A DNA stretch of 64,000 bases from Candidatus Termititenax sp. (GTDB taxonomy: Bacteria; Margulisbacteria; Riflemargulisbacteria; GWF2-35-9; DYQY01). The notes under the pieces were generated by a model that saw only the letters and a program-made list of their open reading frames with translations, was not told the DNA's origin and searched no databases. This document shows, in pieces, positions 41,375 to 50,215 of this stretch (the first letter of the stretch is position 1; each line of letters opens with the position of its first letter). Location: assembly GCA_020719045.1 (NCBI GenBank), contig DYQY01000006.1, positions 70,900 to 134,899 of the forward strand, given 5' to 3'. A program made the position numbers and the translations under genes.

Positions 41375-41441
41375 AAAAATCCCCCTTAAATGATGCACCA
41401 ACGCTATCCATAATACCTAATAAATCCAAGTTTTATAAGGG

Positions 41442-41469
41442 TTTTATATTAATTTTTATTAATATAAAA
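41442..41469. promoter_or_regulatory. Perfect 12-bp inverted repeat with 4-nt loop upstream of the giant CDS
   Basis: ttttatattaat-tttt-attaatataaaa, about 70 bp upstream of the TTG start. Confidence 0.4.
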
Positions 41470-41639
41470 TGACCAAAACCACTACATTACATTTTCAGAT
41501 ATGCCCACCCAAATAATTATATAACACAGAAGCCATGAAACCCCTACAAACATTGGGATACAGAAATAACATAATAACACGATATATGCTTTTGAAATTA
41601 TTTTAAAAAGAGTGAGAGATTAAACCAAAAAAAAACGAT

Positions 41640-41666
41640 ATAAGGCAGAGGGACCCTCTGCCTTAT
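41640..41666 (-). terminator. Rho-independent terminator of the rubredoxin/rubrerythrin operon
   Basis: Perfect 13-bp hairpin ATAAGGCAGAGGG-a-CCCTCTGCCTTAT. On the minus strand it is followed by ATCGTTTTTTTTT. Confidence 0.85.
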
Positions 41667-41675
41667 AAAAACAAA

Positions 41676-41813
41676 CTACACTTTCTCGAATTGATCCTTA
41701 CCTACACCACATTCTGGACAAGTCCAATCCTCTGGAAGATCTTCAAACGCTACGTTATCATTATCTGCTGGATTATAAATATAACCACATATCGAACATT
41801 CGTATTTATCCAT
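41676..41813 (-). CDS. Rubredoxin
   Basis: 45-aa ORF too short for the track: [45 protein letters not shown], with both CxxC metal-binding motifs. Confidence 0.95.
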   Translation of the reverse strand: MDKYECSICGYIYNPADNDNVAFEDLPEDWTCPECGVGKDQFEKV

Positions 41814-41827
41814 TTATTGCTCCTTAA

Positions 41828-42400
41828 TTAATAATTTATGTCATGAACTTCAAAAAACTTCTTAGCATGTAAACACGCAGGGCACTTGTCTGGTGCTACT
41901 TTACCACTTGCTACATAGCCACAGTTTCTACATTTCCAATCAACTGAACTATCTTTGCTAAAAACCTTACCGCTCTTAACATTCTCTAGTAATTTTGTAT
42001 ATCTTTCTTCATGAGCCTTTTCCACTTTCGATATTTCCTCATAACAAATAGCGATATCTTCAAATCCTTCTTTTCTAGCTATTTTTGCAAACTCAGGATA
42101 AATCAGAGCCCATTCTTCATGTTCTCCACCTGCTGATGCTGCTAAATTCTCTATTGTTGTACCAATAGACCCAGCTGGATAGGTTGCTGTAATTTCAAGC
42201 ATTCCACCCTCAAGAAACTTAAAGAATCTTTTTGCATGCTCTTTCTCGTTGTCTGCTGTTTCTAAAAATATTGCAGCTATCTGTTCATATCCCTCATTTT
42301 TAGCTACACTAGCAAAAAAAGAATACCTATTTCTTGCCTGTGACTCACCAGCAAATGACTTTAATAAATTTTTCTCTGTTTCTGTACCCTTTATACTCAT
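41828..42400 (-). CDS. Rubrerythrin
   Basis: Ferritin-like diiron domain (E...ESQARNRY, EKEHAKRFF) plus C-terminal rubredoxin-like WKCRNCGY...CPAC. Confidence 0.95.
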   Translation of the reverse strand: MSIKGTETEKNLLKSFAGESQARNRYSFFASVAKNEGYEQIAAIFLETADNEKEHAKRFFKFLEGGMLEITATYPAGSIGTTIENLAASAGGEHEEWALIYPEFAKIARKEGFEDIAICYEEISKVEKAHEERYTKLLENVKSGKVFSKDSSVDWKCRNCGYVASGKVAPDKCPACLHAKKFFEVHDINY

Positions 42401-42405
42401 ACTAT

Positions 42406-42867
42406 TTACCTCCTAGTAAAAATTTTAACCTTCTGTTTAAACAAATTCAACAAATTACTTTTCTTCACCCCCTTATTACATTGATTACACTCTCCCTCGA
42501 AATATCCATGAAACTCCACAGCCCTATGTCCACCTAAATCAATGGTTAATGGCTCCTTAAAGTTCTCTGAAAGGTCGTAAACTTTATGGCAGACGTTACA
42601 ATGAAAATGCAAATGATTAGAAATATTAATATCGAAGATTGCTTTATCACCTGGCCCGTTTAGCTTTTTTACTATACCCTTTTCTATAAAAATGGACAAA
42701 GTATTATAAACCGTTGCCAATGACAAAATATCCTTCTTATCATATATTGATGAAAATATTTGCTCTGCAGTTGGGTGTATTCGTTCTGCTAGTAGGTAAT
42801 TGAGAACCTTAAGCCTCTGACCTGTAACCCTAATTTGATTATTCTTTAAAATTTCTATTGCTTCCAT
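42406..42867 (-). CDS. perR: Fur-family transcriptional regulator, PerR-like
   Basis: LKNNQIRVTGQRLKVLNYLLAERIHPTAEQIF...FDINISNHLHFHCNVCHKVYD; adjacent to rubrerythrin. Confidence 0.85.
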   Translation of the reverse strand: MEAIEILKNNQIRVTGQRLKVLNYLLAERIHPTAEQIFSSIYDKKDILSLATVYNTLSIFIEKGIVKKLNGPGDKAIFDINISNHLHFHCNVCHKVYDLSENFKEPLTIDLGGHRAVEFHGYFEGECNQCNKGVKKSNLLNLFKQKVKIFTRR

Positions 42868-42879
42868 AATCTTTCTTCT

Positions 42880-42911
42880 TTATAATTATTCTAAGTTTAG
42901 AATGATTATAA
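42880..42911. promoter_or_regulatory. Two PerR-box-like sites forming a large inverted repeat between divergent perR and mutM
   Basis: TTATAATTATTCTAA-gt-TTAGAATGATTATAA. Each half is one mismatch from the PerR consensus TTATAATNATTATAA. Confidence 0.75.
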
Positions 42912-42944
42912 ACTTAAGAAAAATAAAAAGCAAGGATTCATACA

Positions 42945-43769
42945 ATGCCAGAACTACCAGAAGTTGAAACAATTAGCAGGGACCTAAACTCATATATATC
43001 AGGAAGAAAAATCATAAGTGCTGACGTATATGATAGTAGAAATTTAAAAAACATAAGCAGCGAGCTATTCATTAATAGTATTACTGGTACGACTATACTA
43101 AGGGTTTATCGGGCTGGAAAGGCTTGTGTGTGGGATCTGTCAAACAACCTATCAATAATATTCCACCTTAGAATGACTGGCAAATTTATAATACAAGCAA
43201 TTGGAATCCAATCAGAAAAACACACCATGATCAGAATTAACACCGACAAAGAGGATATTATATTTATAGATATAAGAAAATTTGCAACAATAAACTTAGT
43301 TAAAACATCAGAGCTTAATAGCAATAACTATATTAAGAATATTGGCATTGACCCAACAACTGAAGCTTTTACTATTGAATACTTTAGATCAATTGTAAAC
43401 AAGCTCCCTAGAATGAATATAAAACAATTTCTTCTTGAACAAAAGCACGTTACGGGGATTGGGAATATTTACGCTTCAGAAATTCTCTTTGCATCAAGGA
43501 TTTTACCAACAAGACTTATCGAAGGCCTATCTAAAACTGAGATTAATCTACTATATACTTCCATAATCACAATTCTCAATAAAGCCATTGAGTTAAGAGG
43601 AACAACCTTTTCTGACTATAGAGATAGTTTTGATAAAAAAGGGGGGTTCCAAAATGAATTAAAAGTATATAATAACACTAAAGGTAAGTGTTCTAACTGT
43701 AACAATACTATAACCAAAATTAAACAAAACGGCAGAAGCACCTTCCTATGTAGCCAATGCCAAAAGTAA
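42945..43769 (+). CDS. mutM: Formamidopyrimidine-DNA glycosylase
   Basis: N-terminal MPELPEVETISRDL, HVTGIGNIYASEILF, C-terminal zinc finger CSNC...CSQCQK. Confidence 0.95.
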   Translation: MPELPEVETISRDLNSYISGRKIISADVYDSRNLKNISSELFINSITGTTILRVYRAGKACVWDLSNNLSIIFHLRMTGKFIIQAIGIQSEKHTMIRINTDKEDIIFIDIRKFATINLVKTSELNSNNYIKNIGIDPTTEAFTIEYFRSIVNKLPRMNIKQFLLEQKHVTGIGNIYASEILFASRILPTRLIEGLSKTEINLLYTSIITILNKAIELRGTTFSDYRDSFDKKGGFQNELKVYNNTKGKCSNCNNTITKIKQNGRSTFLCSQCQK

Positions 43770-43781
43770 AGGAGTATCAAC

Positions 43782-44951
43782 ATGAAGGCCTATAAACTAT
43801 CTGAAAACATTTACTGGGTAGGAGCTATTGACTGGAATCTAAGAAACTTTCATGGATACCTTACACAAAAAGGATCTACATATAACGCATACTTAATAAT
43901 TGATGAAAAAATAACATTAATAGACACAGTAAAAAGCTACCTTACAGATGAAATGCTAAGAAGAATATCCTCAATCATTGATCCAGCTAAAATAGACATT
44001 ATCATAGCTAACCACGTAGAAATGGACCACTCTGGTGCACTCCCTGCACTATTAAACATTTGCCCAAAAGCAAAAGTATACTCCTCAATTGCTGGTGTTC
44101 AAGGATTGAAAGAACATTACAAAAAAGACTGGGATTTTGTACCGGTCAAAACCGGAGATAGCCTATCATTAGGAAAGAAAACCATCAATTTTATTGAAAC
44201 AAAAATGGTTCATTGGCCAGACAACATGGTCTCATACCTGGTGGAAGACCAAATCCTATTTTCTAACGACTCATTTGGTCAACATATAGCTTCTTCAGAA
44301 AGAACAGACGAGGATTACCCTATTGATATAACAATGCAAGAAGCTAAAAAGTACTATGCCAATATAGTTCTCTCATTTGGAGCACAAGTTCAAAAAGCAA
44401 TGCAATCACTCGCTGGCTTAAAATTCAAAATGATTGCACCAAGCCACGGTATCATATGGAAAAAACACATTAAGGAAATATTAAAAAGCTACTCTAAATG
44501 GATGGTTAACGAGACAAAAGAAAAAGCCATTATCGTTTATGACACAATGTGGGGATCAACTGAGAAGATAGCCAAGTCTCTTGTAGATTTTTTTGAAAAA
44601 AATAACGTCTCAGTAAAAATGTTCAACATTCAAGAAACTCATATGTCAGATATTATGACCGAGCTTATTGATACAAAATATATTTGTATTGGCTCAGCTA
44701 CCCTCAACAACAATATGCTACCGACTATAGCGGGTTTTTTAACCTACATGAAGGGTCTAGCACCAAAAAACAGAATAGGGCTCGCTTTTGGCTCTTTTGG
44801 TTGGGGTGGACAAAGTGTTGGACAAATAGAAAATGTGTTAAAAGAACTTGAGTTCACAATACTTCCACAAATTAGACTTAAGTTTATACCAGACCAAAAA
44901 GATATTGATATAAATTTAGAAAAAATACAAAACGAGTTAAATAATTTTTAG
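43782..44951 (+). CDS. Flavodiiron protein (FprA/rubredoxin:oxygen oxidoreductase type)
   Basis: Metallo-beta-lactamase-like core with NHVEMDHSGALP and C-terminal flavodoxin domain (IIVYDTMWGSTEKIAKSL). Confidence 0.93.
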   Translation: MKAYKLSENIYWVGAIDWNLRNFHGYLTQKGSTYNAYLIIDEKITLIDTVKSYLTDEMLRRISSIIDPAKIDIIIANHVEMDHSGALPALLNICPKAKVYSSIAGVQGLKEHYKKDWDFVPVKTGDSLSLGKKTINFIETKMVHWPDNMVSYLVEDQILFSNDSFGQHIASSERTDEDYPIDITMQEAKKYYANIVLSFGAQVQKAMQSLAGLKFKMIAPSHGIIWKKHIKEILKSYSKWMVNETKEKAIIVYDTMWGSTEKIAKSLVDFFEKNNVSVKMFNIQETHMSDIMTELIDTKYICIGSATLNNNMLPTIAGFLTYMKGLAPKNRIGLAFGSFGWGGQSVGQIENVLKELEFTILPQIRLKFIPDQKDIDINLEKIQNELNNF

Positions 44952-44964
44952 AAAGGAGAGAACT

Positions 44965-45162
44965 ATGGGAATATCGAAAAAAGCAAACATAATAGATGTT
45001 ATTAATGAATACCCTACTGCTATGGATGTACTAAGAAAACATGGCGTTCATTGTGTAGGTTGTATGATGGCTCATTCAGAGAGCTTAGAAGAAGGTCTTT
45101 CAGCTCACGGTCTAGACGTAGATGAAATTATCGCTGAAATAGAAGAAACAAGCGCTGAGTAG
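44965..45162 (+). CDS. DUF1858-type redox disulfide domain protein
   Basis: IIDVINEYPTAMDVLRKHGVHCVGCMMAHSESLEEGLSAHGLDVDEII. Confidence 0.85.
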   Translation: MGISKKANIIDVINEYPTAMDVLRKHGVHCVGCMMAHSESLEEGLSAHGLDVDEIIAEIEETSAE

Positions 45163-46698
45163 CTACTCCCATTCAATAGTACTAGGTGGTTTTGAGGTAA
45201 TATCATAAACCACCCTGTTTATTTCAGGTATTTCGTTTATTATCCTCGAAGAAATATTTTCTAAAACATCATATGGCAAATGTGTCCAATTTGCAGTCAT
45301 TGCATCTTGGCTACTTACTGCCCTTACAGCAATTGTATGACTATAAGTCCTTTTATCACCCATAACACCAACAGTCTTAATAGGTAGTAAAACAGCAAAA
45401 GATTGCCATACTTCTCTGTACAAGCCTGCTTTCTTTATCTCATCCATAACTATATCATCAGCTTCCTGAAGAACTCTTACTCTTTCAGGGTCTATCTCGC
45501 CTATAATTCTTATTGCTAATCCTGGACCTGGGAAAGGATGTCTAAAAACAATTTTCTCTGGCATTCCAAGCTCCAGACCTACTCTTCTAACTTCATCCTT
45601 AAATAACTTCTTAAATGGCTCAACAATCTTAAACTCTATATCATCAGGCAAACCACCTACATTATGATGAGTTTTTATCTTTACAGCGTTTTTAGAGACA
45701 CCAGTAGTAGCACTCTCAATAATATCTGGATACAAGGTTCCTTGTGCTAAAAACTTAACATCTTTAGCAACCTTAGCAACTTCTGTTTCAAAGACTCTTA
45801 CAAACTCATTACCAATTTTTTTACGCTTTTCTTCAGGATCAGTAACACCTTTAACTGCTTTAAAGAAACGTTCTTTGGCATCAACGTGGATTAAATGGAT
45901 ATTAAAGTGATTATTAACTGTAGCTACTATTTGTTCTGCTTCGTTCTTACGCATAAACCCTTGATCAATAAACATACATATAAGTTGATCACCAATAGCT
46001 TCATGTAGCAATACTGCAGCAGTCATAGAGTCAACTCCACCGCTTAAGCCTAATAATACTTTTTCTTTTCCAACGACTTTTCGAATATCTTCGATTTCTT
46101 GCTTAATAAAATCCTTCATATCCCAATCTTTTTGAAGCTTACAAATCTCAAAAAGAAAATTTCTAATAATCTGCATACCCATCGTAGAATGTGACACCTC
46201 TGGATGAAACTGCACACCGTAGATTTTCTTTTCTTTATTTGCAATTGAAACAAAAGGGGTATTCTCTGAATGAGCTAATTTAACATATCCAGCAGGTAAT
46301 GCCTCTACGCTATCCCCATGACTCATCCACACTGTTGTTTTAGTATCTATGCCAAAAAATAAATCAGAAAAATCATCGATCGAAATCTCTGTTCTTCCGT
46401 ATTCTCTTTTAGAGTAATGTTTTACTATCGCACCTGAAAAATCTGCTATCATCTGCATTCCATAGCAAACACCTAAGACAGGAACACCTAGCTCAAGTAT
46501 TGCTTTGTCACATTTTGGCGCATCTTTCTCATAAACAGAAGAAGGTCCACCAGATAAAATAATTGCAGTAGGCTTCTTCTCAAGAACCTTATCTAAGGAA
46601 ACATGACCATCTAAAACCTCGGAATATATCCCACACTCTCTTACTCTTCGAGCTATTAAATGAGAATACTGAGAACCATAATCCAAAATTATTAGCAT
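45163..46698 (-). CDS. guaA: GMP synthase (glutamine-hydrolysing)
   Basis: GATase motifs (ILSGGPSSVYE, GVCYGMQ, HPEVSHS) plus PP-loop LLGLSGGVDS and C-terminal TSKPPSTIEWE. Confidence 0.97.
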   Translation of the reverse strand: MLIILDYGSQYSHLIARRVRECGIYSEVLDGHVSLDKVLEKKPTAIILSGGPSSVYEKDAPKCDKAILELGVPVLGVCYGMQMIADFSGAIVKHYSKREYGRTEISIDDFSDLFFGIDTKTTVWMSHGDSVEALPAGYVKLAHSENTPFVSIANKEKKIYGVQFHPEVSHSTMGMQIIRNFLFEICKLQKDWDMKDFIKQEIEDIRKVVGKEKVLLGLSGGVDSMTAAVLLHEAIGDQLICMFIDQGFMRKNEAEQIVATVNNHFNIHLIHVDAKERFFKAVKGVTDPEEKRKKIGNEFVRVFETEVAKVAKDVKFLAQGTLYPDIIESATTGVSKNAVKIKTHHNVGGLPDDIEFKIVEPFKKLFKDEVRRVGLELGMPEKIVFRHPFPGPGLAIRIIGEIDPERVRVLQEADDIVMDEIKKAGLYREVWQSFAVLLPIKTVGVMGDKRTYSHTIAVRAVSSQDAMTANWTHLPYDVLENISSRIINEIPEINRVVYDITSKPPSTIEWE

Positions 46699-46702
46699 AT
46701 GT

Positions 46703-47527
46703 TTATCCTATGCAGAATCTTACAAATTTAACTATTTTAGACTTTCCTAAAACTTCAGAAATCTTCTTTTCAGTATCAATAACATACTTTTGTTCAAGAA
46801 GACAAACTTCTTCAAAGTATTTACGAATCTTTCCATCAACTATTTTTTCTGCAACAGCTTCTGGCTTGCCCTCATTAATAACTTGTTCTTTTAGAATTTC
46901 TCTTTCTTTATTTATCTCAGCTGTAGGCACTTCTTCTTTAGAAATGTACAAAGGAGCTGCAGCAGCGATATGCATACATATCTGCTTAACAAAAGCATCT
47001 TCACCTTCACTTACTACTAAAGCTACACCTATCTTTTGATTTGAGTGTATGTAGTAACCTAACACTTCACTACTAGCAACGCTTAATACCTTAGCGCTTG
47101 TTAATTCAATCTTTTCACCAATAACGCCACTTAGTTCTTCAACTTCCTGCGCTACTGTATGACCAGAAGCAAGAACCATGTCTCTTACTTGCTCGATCTC
47201 AACATCTCCCTTGCTTTTCTTCATTACCTCAAGGATTTCTTTTGCTAAGTTTTGGAACTTATCATTTCTTGATACGAAATCTGTTTCAGAACAAAGTTGT
47301 AACATATAAGCTGTTTTATTATCTTTACTAAGCTCTATTTTAACTACACCCTCTGTTGCTTTTCTATCACTTCTTGTTGCAGCCTTTGCCATACCTTTTT
47401 TTCTCAAAATATCTACAGCAGCTTCCATGTCACCATTTGCATCTTTAAGTGCCTTTTTGCAATCCATAATTCCACAATTTGTTTTGGCTCTTAAAGTTTG
47501 TATCTCTTGCATTGTTACTTCAACCAT
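46703..47527 (-). CDS. tsf: Elongation factor Ts
   Basis: QEIQTLRAKTNCGIMDCKKALKDANGDMEAAVDILRKKG; ETDFVSRNDKF. Confidence 0.96.
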   Translation of the reverse strand: MVEVTMQEIQTLRAKTNCGIMDCKKALKDANGDMEAAVDILRKKGMAKAATRSDRKATEGVVKIELSKDNKTAYMLQLCSETDFVSRNDKFQNLAKEILEVMKKSKGDVEIEQVRDMVLASGHTVAQEVEELSGVIGEKIELTSAKVLSVASSEVLGYYIHSNQKIGVALVVSEGEDAFVKQICMHIAAAAPLYISKEEVPTAEINKEREILKEQVINEGKPEAVAEKIVDGKIRKYFEEVCLLEQKYVIDTEKKISEVLGKSKIVKFVRFCIG

Positions 47528-47548
47528 GTTTATAAACCTCCGAAAATA

Positions 47549-48487
47549 TTACTTACTCTTCTTTATTTCTTCCAAAATCTCATCATCACCTAATAATTCA
47601 TCAAGTGATACTTCTACTTCAGTATCCCCAACAACTGCTTCTGCGCTTTTTACAAAAACTTCCTCTACTTCTTGAGTTATAGCCTCATCGCCACTTAGTC
47701 TTGATTTCTTGCCTTCGATAACTGCATTTGCAACAATACTAACTAATAGCTTAATTGTTCTTATTGCATCATCATTTGCAGGAATTGGATGATCTACTAA
47801 GTCTGGGTCACAGTTTGTATCTACAACGCCAACAATAGGCATTTTTAAAACATTTGCTTCATGAACTGCAATTTCTTCTTTCTTTGTATCAACAATAAAA
47901 ATAATATCTGGTAACTTCTTCATATCTTTTATACCATCAAAATGGTAATGAAGTTTGCTAAGTCTCTTATTTAATACTGATTGTTCTTTGGTAACAAAAG
48001 CATCAAATAGACCAGAAACTTTCCAGCTTTCTATTTCTTCCATTCTTTTAATAGATTTTTTAATTGTTTCAAAATTTGTTAACATTCCGCCTAACCATCT
48101 GTTACAAACATATGGCATTTCGCATCTCTTTGCTTCTTCTTCAATTGCAACTTGCGCTTGCTTCTTTGTTCCAACGAATAAAACAGTTGCACCTTTAGCT
48201 ACTTCATCTCTTACATAGTCATATGCTTTATTGATATAGCCTAATGTTTTTTGTAAATCGATAACGTGGATATCGTTTCTTGAAGTATAAATAAATGGAG
48301 CCATCTTTGGGTTCCATCTTCTTGTTTGGTGGCCGAAATGAACTCCTGTTTCTAAAAGCTGTCTCATTGTTACAACTCTTTCAGAAATGCTTGTCTTAAG
48401 CTGTTCCTTGTGTGGTTTTGCTTTCTTTATATCTTTTTCTTCTGTGGAAATAACTTCAACTTTATCTATGGACTTTTCTTCTGACAT
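47549..48487 (-). CDS. rpsB: 30S ribosomal protein S2 with N- and C-terminal extensions
   Basis: MRQLLETGVHFGHQTRRWNPKM...; start placed at MSEEKSID (48487), preceded by AAAAGGAGCAAAAA, rather than the track's 48544. Confidence 0.95.
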   Translation of the reverse strand: MSEEKSIDKVEVISTEEKDIKKAKPHKEQLKTSISERVVTMRQLLETGVHFGHQTRRWNPKMAPFIYTSRNDIHVIDLQKTLGYINKAYDYVRDEVAKGATVLFVGTKKQAQVAIEEEAKRCEMPYVCNRWLGGMLTNFETIKKSIKRMEEIESWKVSGLFDAFVTKEQSVLNKRLSKLHYHFDGIKDMKKLPDIIFIVDTKKEEIAVHEANVLKMPIVGVVDTNCDPDLVDHPIPANDDAIRTIKLLVSIVANAVIEGKKSRLSGDEAITQEVEEVFVKSAEAVVGDTEVEVSLDELLGDDEILEEIKKSK

Positions 48488-48631
48488 TTTTTGCTCCTTT
48501 TGTTTTTCTTCTACCTTGCTTAAACATAACAACCATAGGGTCACAAGTTATGTTCATTAAATACAAAGTATGTTTATTACGGATTTTTTCCGCGTGATAA
48601 GTTTATCACATCGTTATTTATTAGCCAACCG

Positions 48632-48820
48632 CTATATAGTTAAACTGATCAGCTGAGGAAAAAACATGGCGGATATAAAGAAGTACAGACTAGCAACAAT
48701 TAGCCCAATACCTATCCAAAAAGAAGCTAAACTGACAGCAGATTCACCTTCTGTCAGATTAACCAACATCGTACCTATTCCAATTGAAATCAAAGTTAAT
48801 AAACCTATGATGATAATCAT
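48632..48820 (-). CDS. Small two-TM membrane protein
   Basis: MIIIIGLLTLISIGIGTMLVNLTEGESAVSLASFWIGIGLIVASLYFFISAMFF; closely follows the RsbW-like gene. Confidence 0.6.
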   Translation of the reverse strand: MIIIIGLLTLISIGIGTMLVNLTEGESAVSLASFWIGIGLIVASLYFFISAMFFPQLISLTI

Positions 48821-48836
48821 ATGGCTATCAAATCCA

Positions 48837-49244
48837 CTATAGGCTAACTTTTTTTACCAAAGTAACGACAGTTCCATTTGCAGAAGTTTCATAATCAACA
48901 TGATCCATTAAACTTCTCATAAAAACTATCCCTAAACCTAATCCAATTTTTTCAGGATCATCTTCTTTTGTTTTAACTTCTGCATCAATATCAAAACCCT
49001 TACCAGAGTCTGATATTCTTATTTCTAACTTATCGTCATAAATATTAAAACTAATCTCGATATCTCCTGGAGAATCACCGTATGCGTATTGTACAGAATT
49101 CGTACAAGCCTCTGAAACGGCTATTTTTATGTCTTCAATATCCTCATGAGTAAACTTCATTCTATTAGCAATTCCAGAAGCAGTTAATCTTGCCACCCCA
49201 ACATAATCAGAAATACTTGGGATTGTTAATTTAATACTATTCAT
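48837..49244 (-). CDS. RsbW-like anti-sigma factor / serine kinase ATPase
   Basis: AVSEACTNSVQYAYGD (N box), ISDSGKGFD, GLGLGIVFMRSLMD. Confidence 0.9.
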   Translation of the reverse strand: MNSIKLTIPSISDYVGVARLTASGIANRMKFTHEDIEDIKIAVSEACTNSVQYAYGDSPGDIEISFNIYDDKLEIRISDSGKGFDIDAEVKTKEDDPEKIGLGLGIVFMRSLMDHVDYETSANGTVVTLVKKVSL

Positions 49245-49255
49245 TAGCTTCCCCC

Positions 49256-49618
49256 CTACTTACTCAAACTACTTACAGCATCATCTTCATTATCAAATAT
49301 TTTAAAATTTGCAGAAATCAATCCGGATACATCAAATATTTTTTTAATCTGAGGCGTTGCGTTAGTAATATTTATATAACCATTGTTTATCTTTTTAATC
49401 TGATTAGCACCATTAGCAATTACACCTAAACCAGTACTATCAATATATCTAATTCTATCTAAATTCACGATAAGGTCTTTGGCGTTTGGATATGTTTCAA
49501 AAACATACTGAAGCGCATCACTTAATTTGGGATAAGTATACACATCAATTTCGCCCTCTAAATCAATAACTGGAATACTCTTATTTTCTCTGATAGATAC
49601 ATTTAAATCTAAAACCAT
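49256..49618 (-). CDS. STAS-domain anti-sigma factor antagonist
   Basis: VIDLEGEIDVYTYPKL...NLDRIRYIDSTGLGVIANGANQI. Confidence 0.93.
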   Translation of the reverse strand: MVLDLNVSIRENKSIPVIDLEGEIDVYTYPKLSDALQYVFETYPNAKDLIVNLDRIRYIDSTGLGVIANGANQIKKINNGYINITNATPQIKKIFDVSGLISANFKIFDNEDDAVSSLSK

Positions 49619-49701
49619 GTTACCACCTCTCGCCTGTAAATTTTTAATCTTACTTTCATATTACCAAAATATAACAAATTTGTTTATAGTCTGGCAATAA
49701 A

Positions 49702-50127
49702 TTACAGTATTTCTACTAATTGTACATCAAAAATTAAATTCTTGCCTGCTAGATCTGAATTAGCATCTAAAAAAACCTCTGTATCAGTAAGCTCTTTAAC
49801 TGTTATAGGAATCATAACTCCATGCTCAGATGGCATTTGAAGCTTCATTCCAACCTGAAAATCTATATCAGGAGGTAGTTGCTCTTTTAAAAAAGATACG
49901 ACTAATTCTTCTTGATACTCACCATAGGCTTTCTCCATTGGAATAAAAATCTCTTTCTTTTCATTAATCTTCATACCAACTACGCCCTCATCAAAACCAG
50001 CAATGACATGCCCAACTCCAACCTTAAAAGTTAATGGCTCTCTGCCTTCTGAAGAATCAAATACCGTACCATCCTCTAATTTGCCAGTGTAATGCACCCT
50101 AATGTTATCGTTACTTTTTACAACCAT
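49702..50127 (-). CDS. FKBP-type peptidyl-prolyl isomerase, SlyD-like
   Basis: VHYTGKLEDGTVFDSSEGREPLTFKVGVGHVIAGFDEGVVGM plus an insert-in-flap type second domain. Confidence 0.9.
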   Translation of the reverse strand: MVVKSNDNIRVHYTGKLEDGTVFDSSEGREPLTFKVGVGHVIAGFDEGVVGMKINEKKEIFIPMEKAYGEYQEELVVSFLKEQLPPDIDFQVGMKLQMPSEHGVMIPITVKELTDTEVFLDANSDLAGKNLIFDVQLVEIL

Positions 50128-50215
50128 ACCTTACGCTCCTCTCTAGATATAGATACAATCATAACATAATTTATTGATATATATTAGTTTGGTGAGAATG
50201 TTACAAAAGCTTCAC

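Noticed and set aside
19213-40092. Minus-strand ORFs 19213-19413, 36496-36753 and 39901-40092
   Set aside because: They lie in other frames than the giant CDS (first codon base not at positions = 1 mod 3) and are hydrophobic out-of-frame readings.
1-41374. CRISPR array or non-coding satellite as explanation for the ~345-bp periodicity
   Set aside because: The periodicity is at protein level in one open frame; DNA copies are divergent and there are no short identical direct repeats with spacers.
42334-42537. Plus-strand ORF 42334-42537 and similar small ORFs antisense to rubrerythrin, perR, tsf, rpsB, hsdR and nadC
   Set aside because: Antisense to well-supported conserved genes and without domain signal.
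48594-48609. Palindrome gtgataa-gt-ttatcac upstream of rpsB
   Set aside because: Short, AT-rich and without a recognisable operator family; noted but not strong enough to call a regulatory site.
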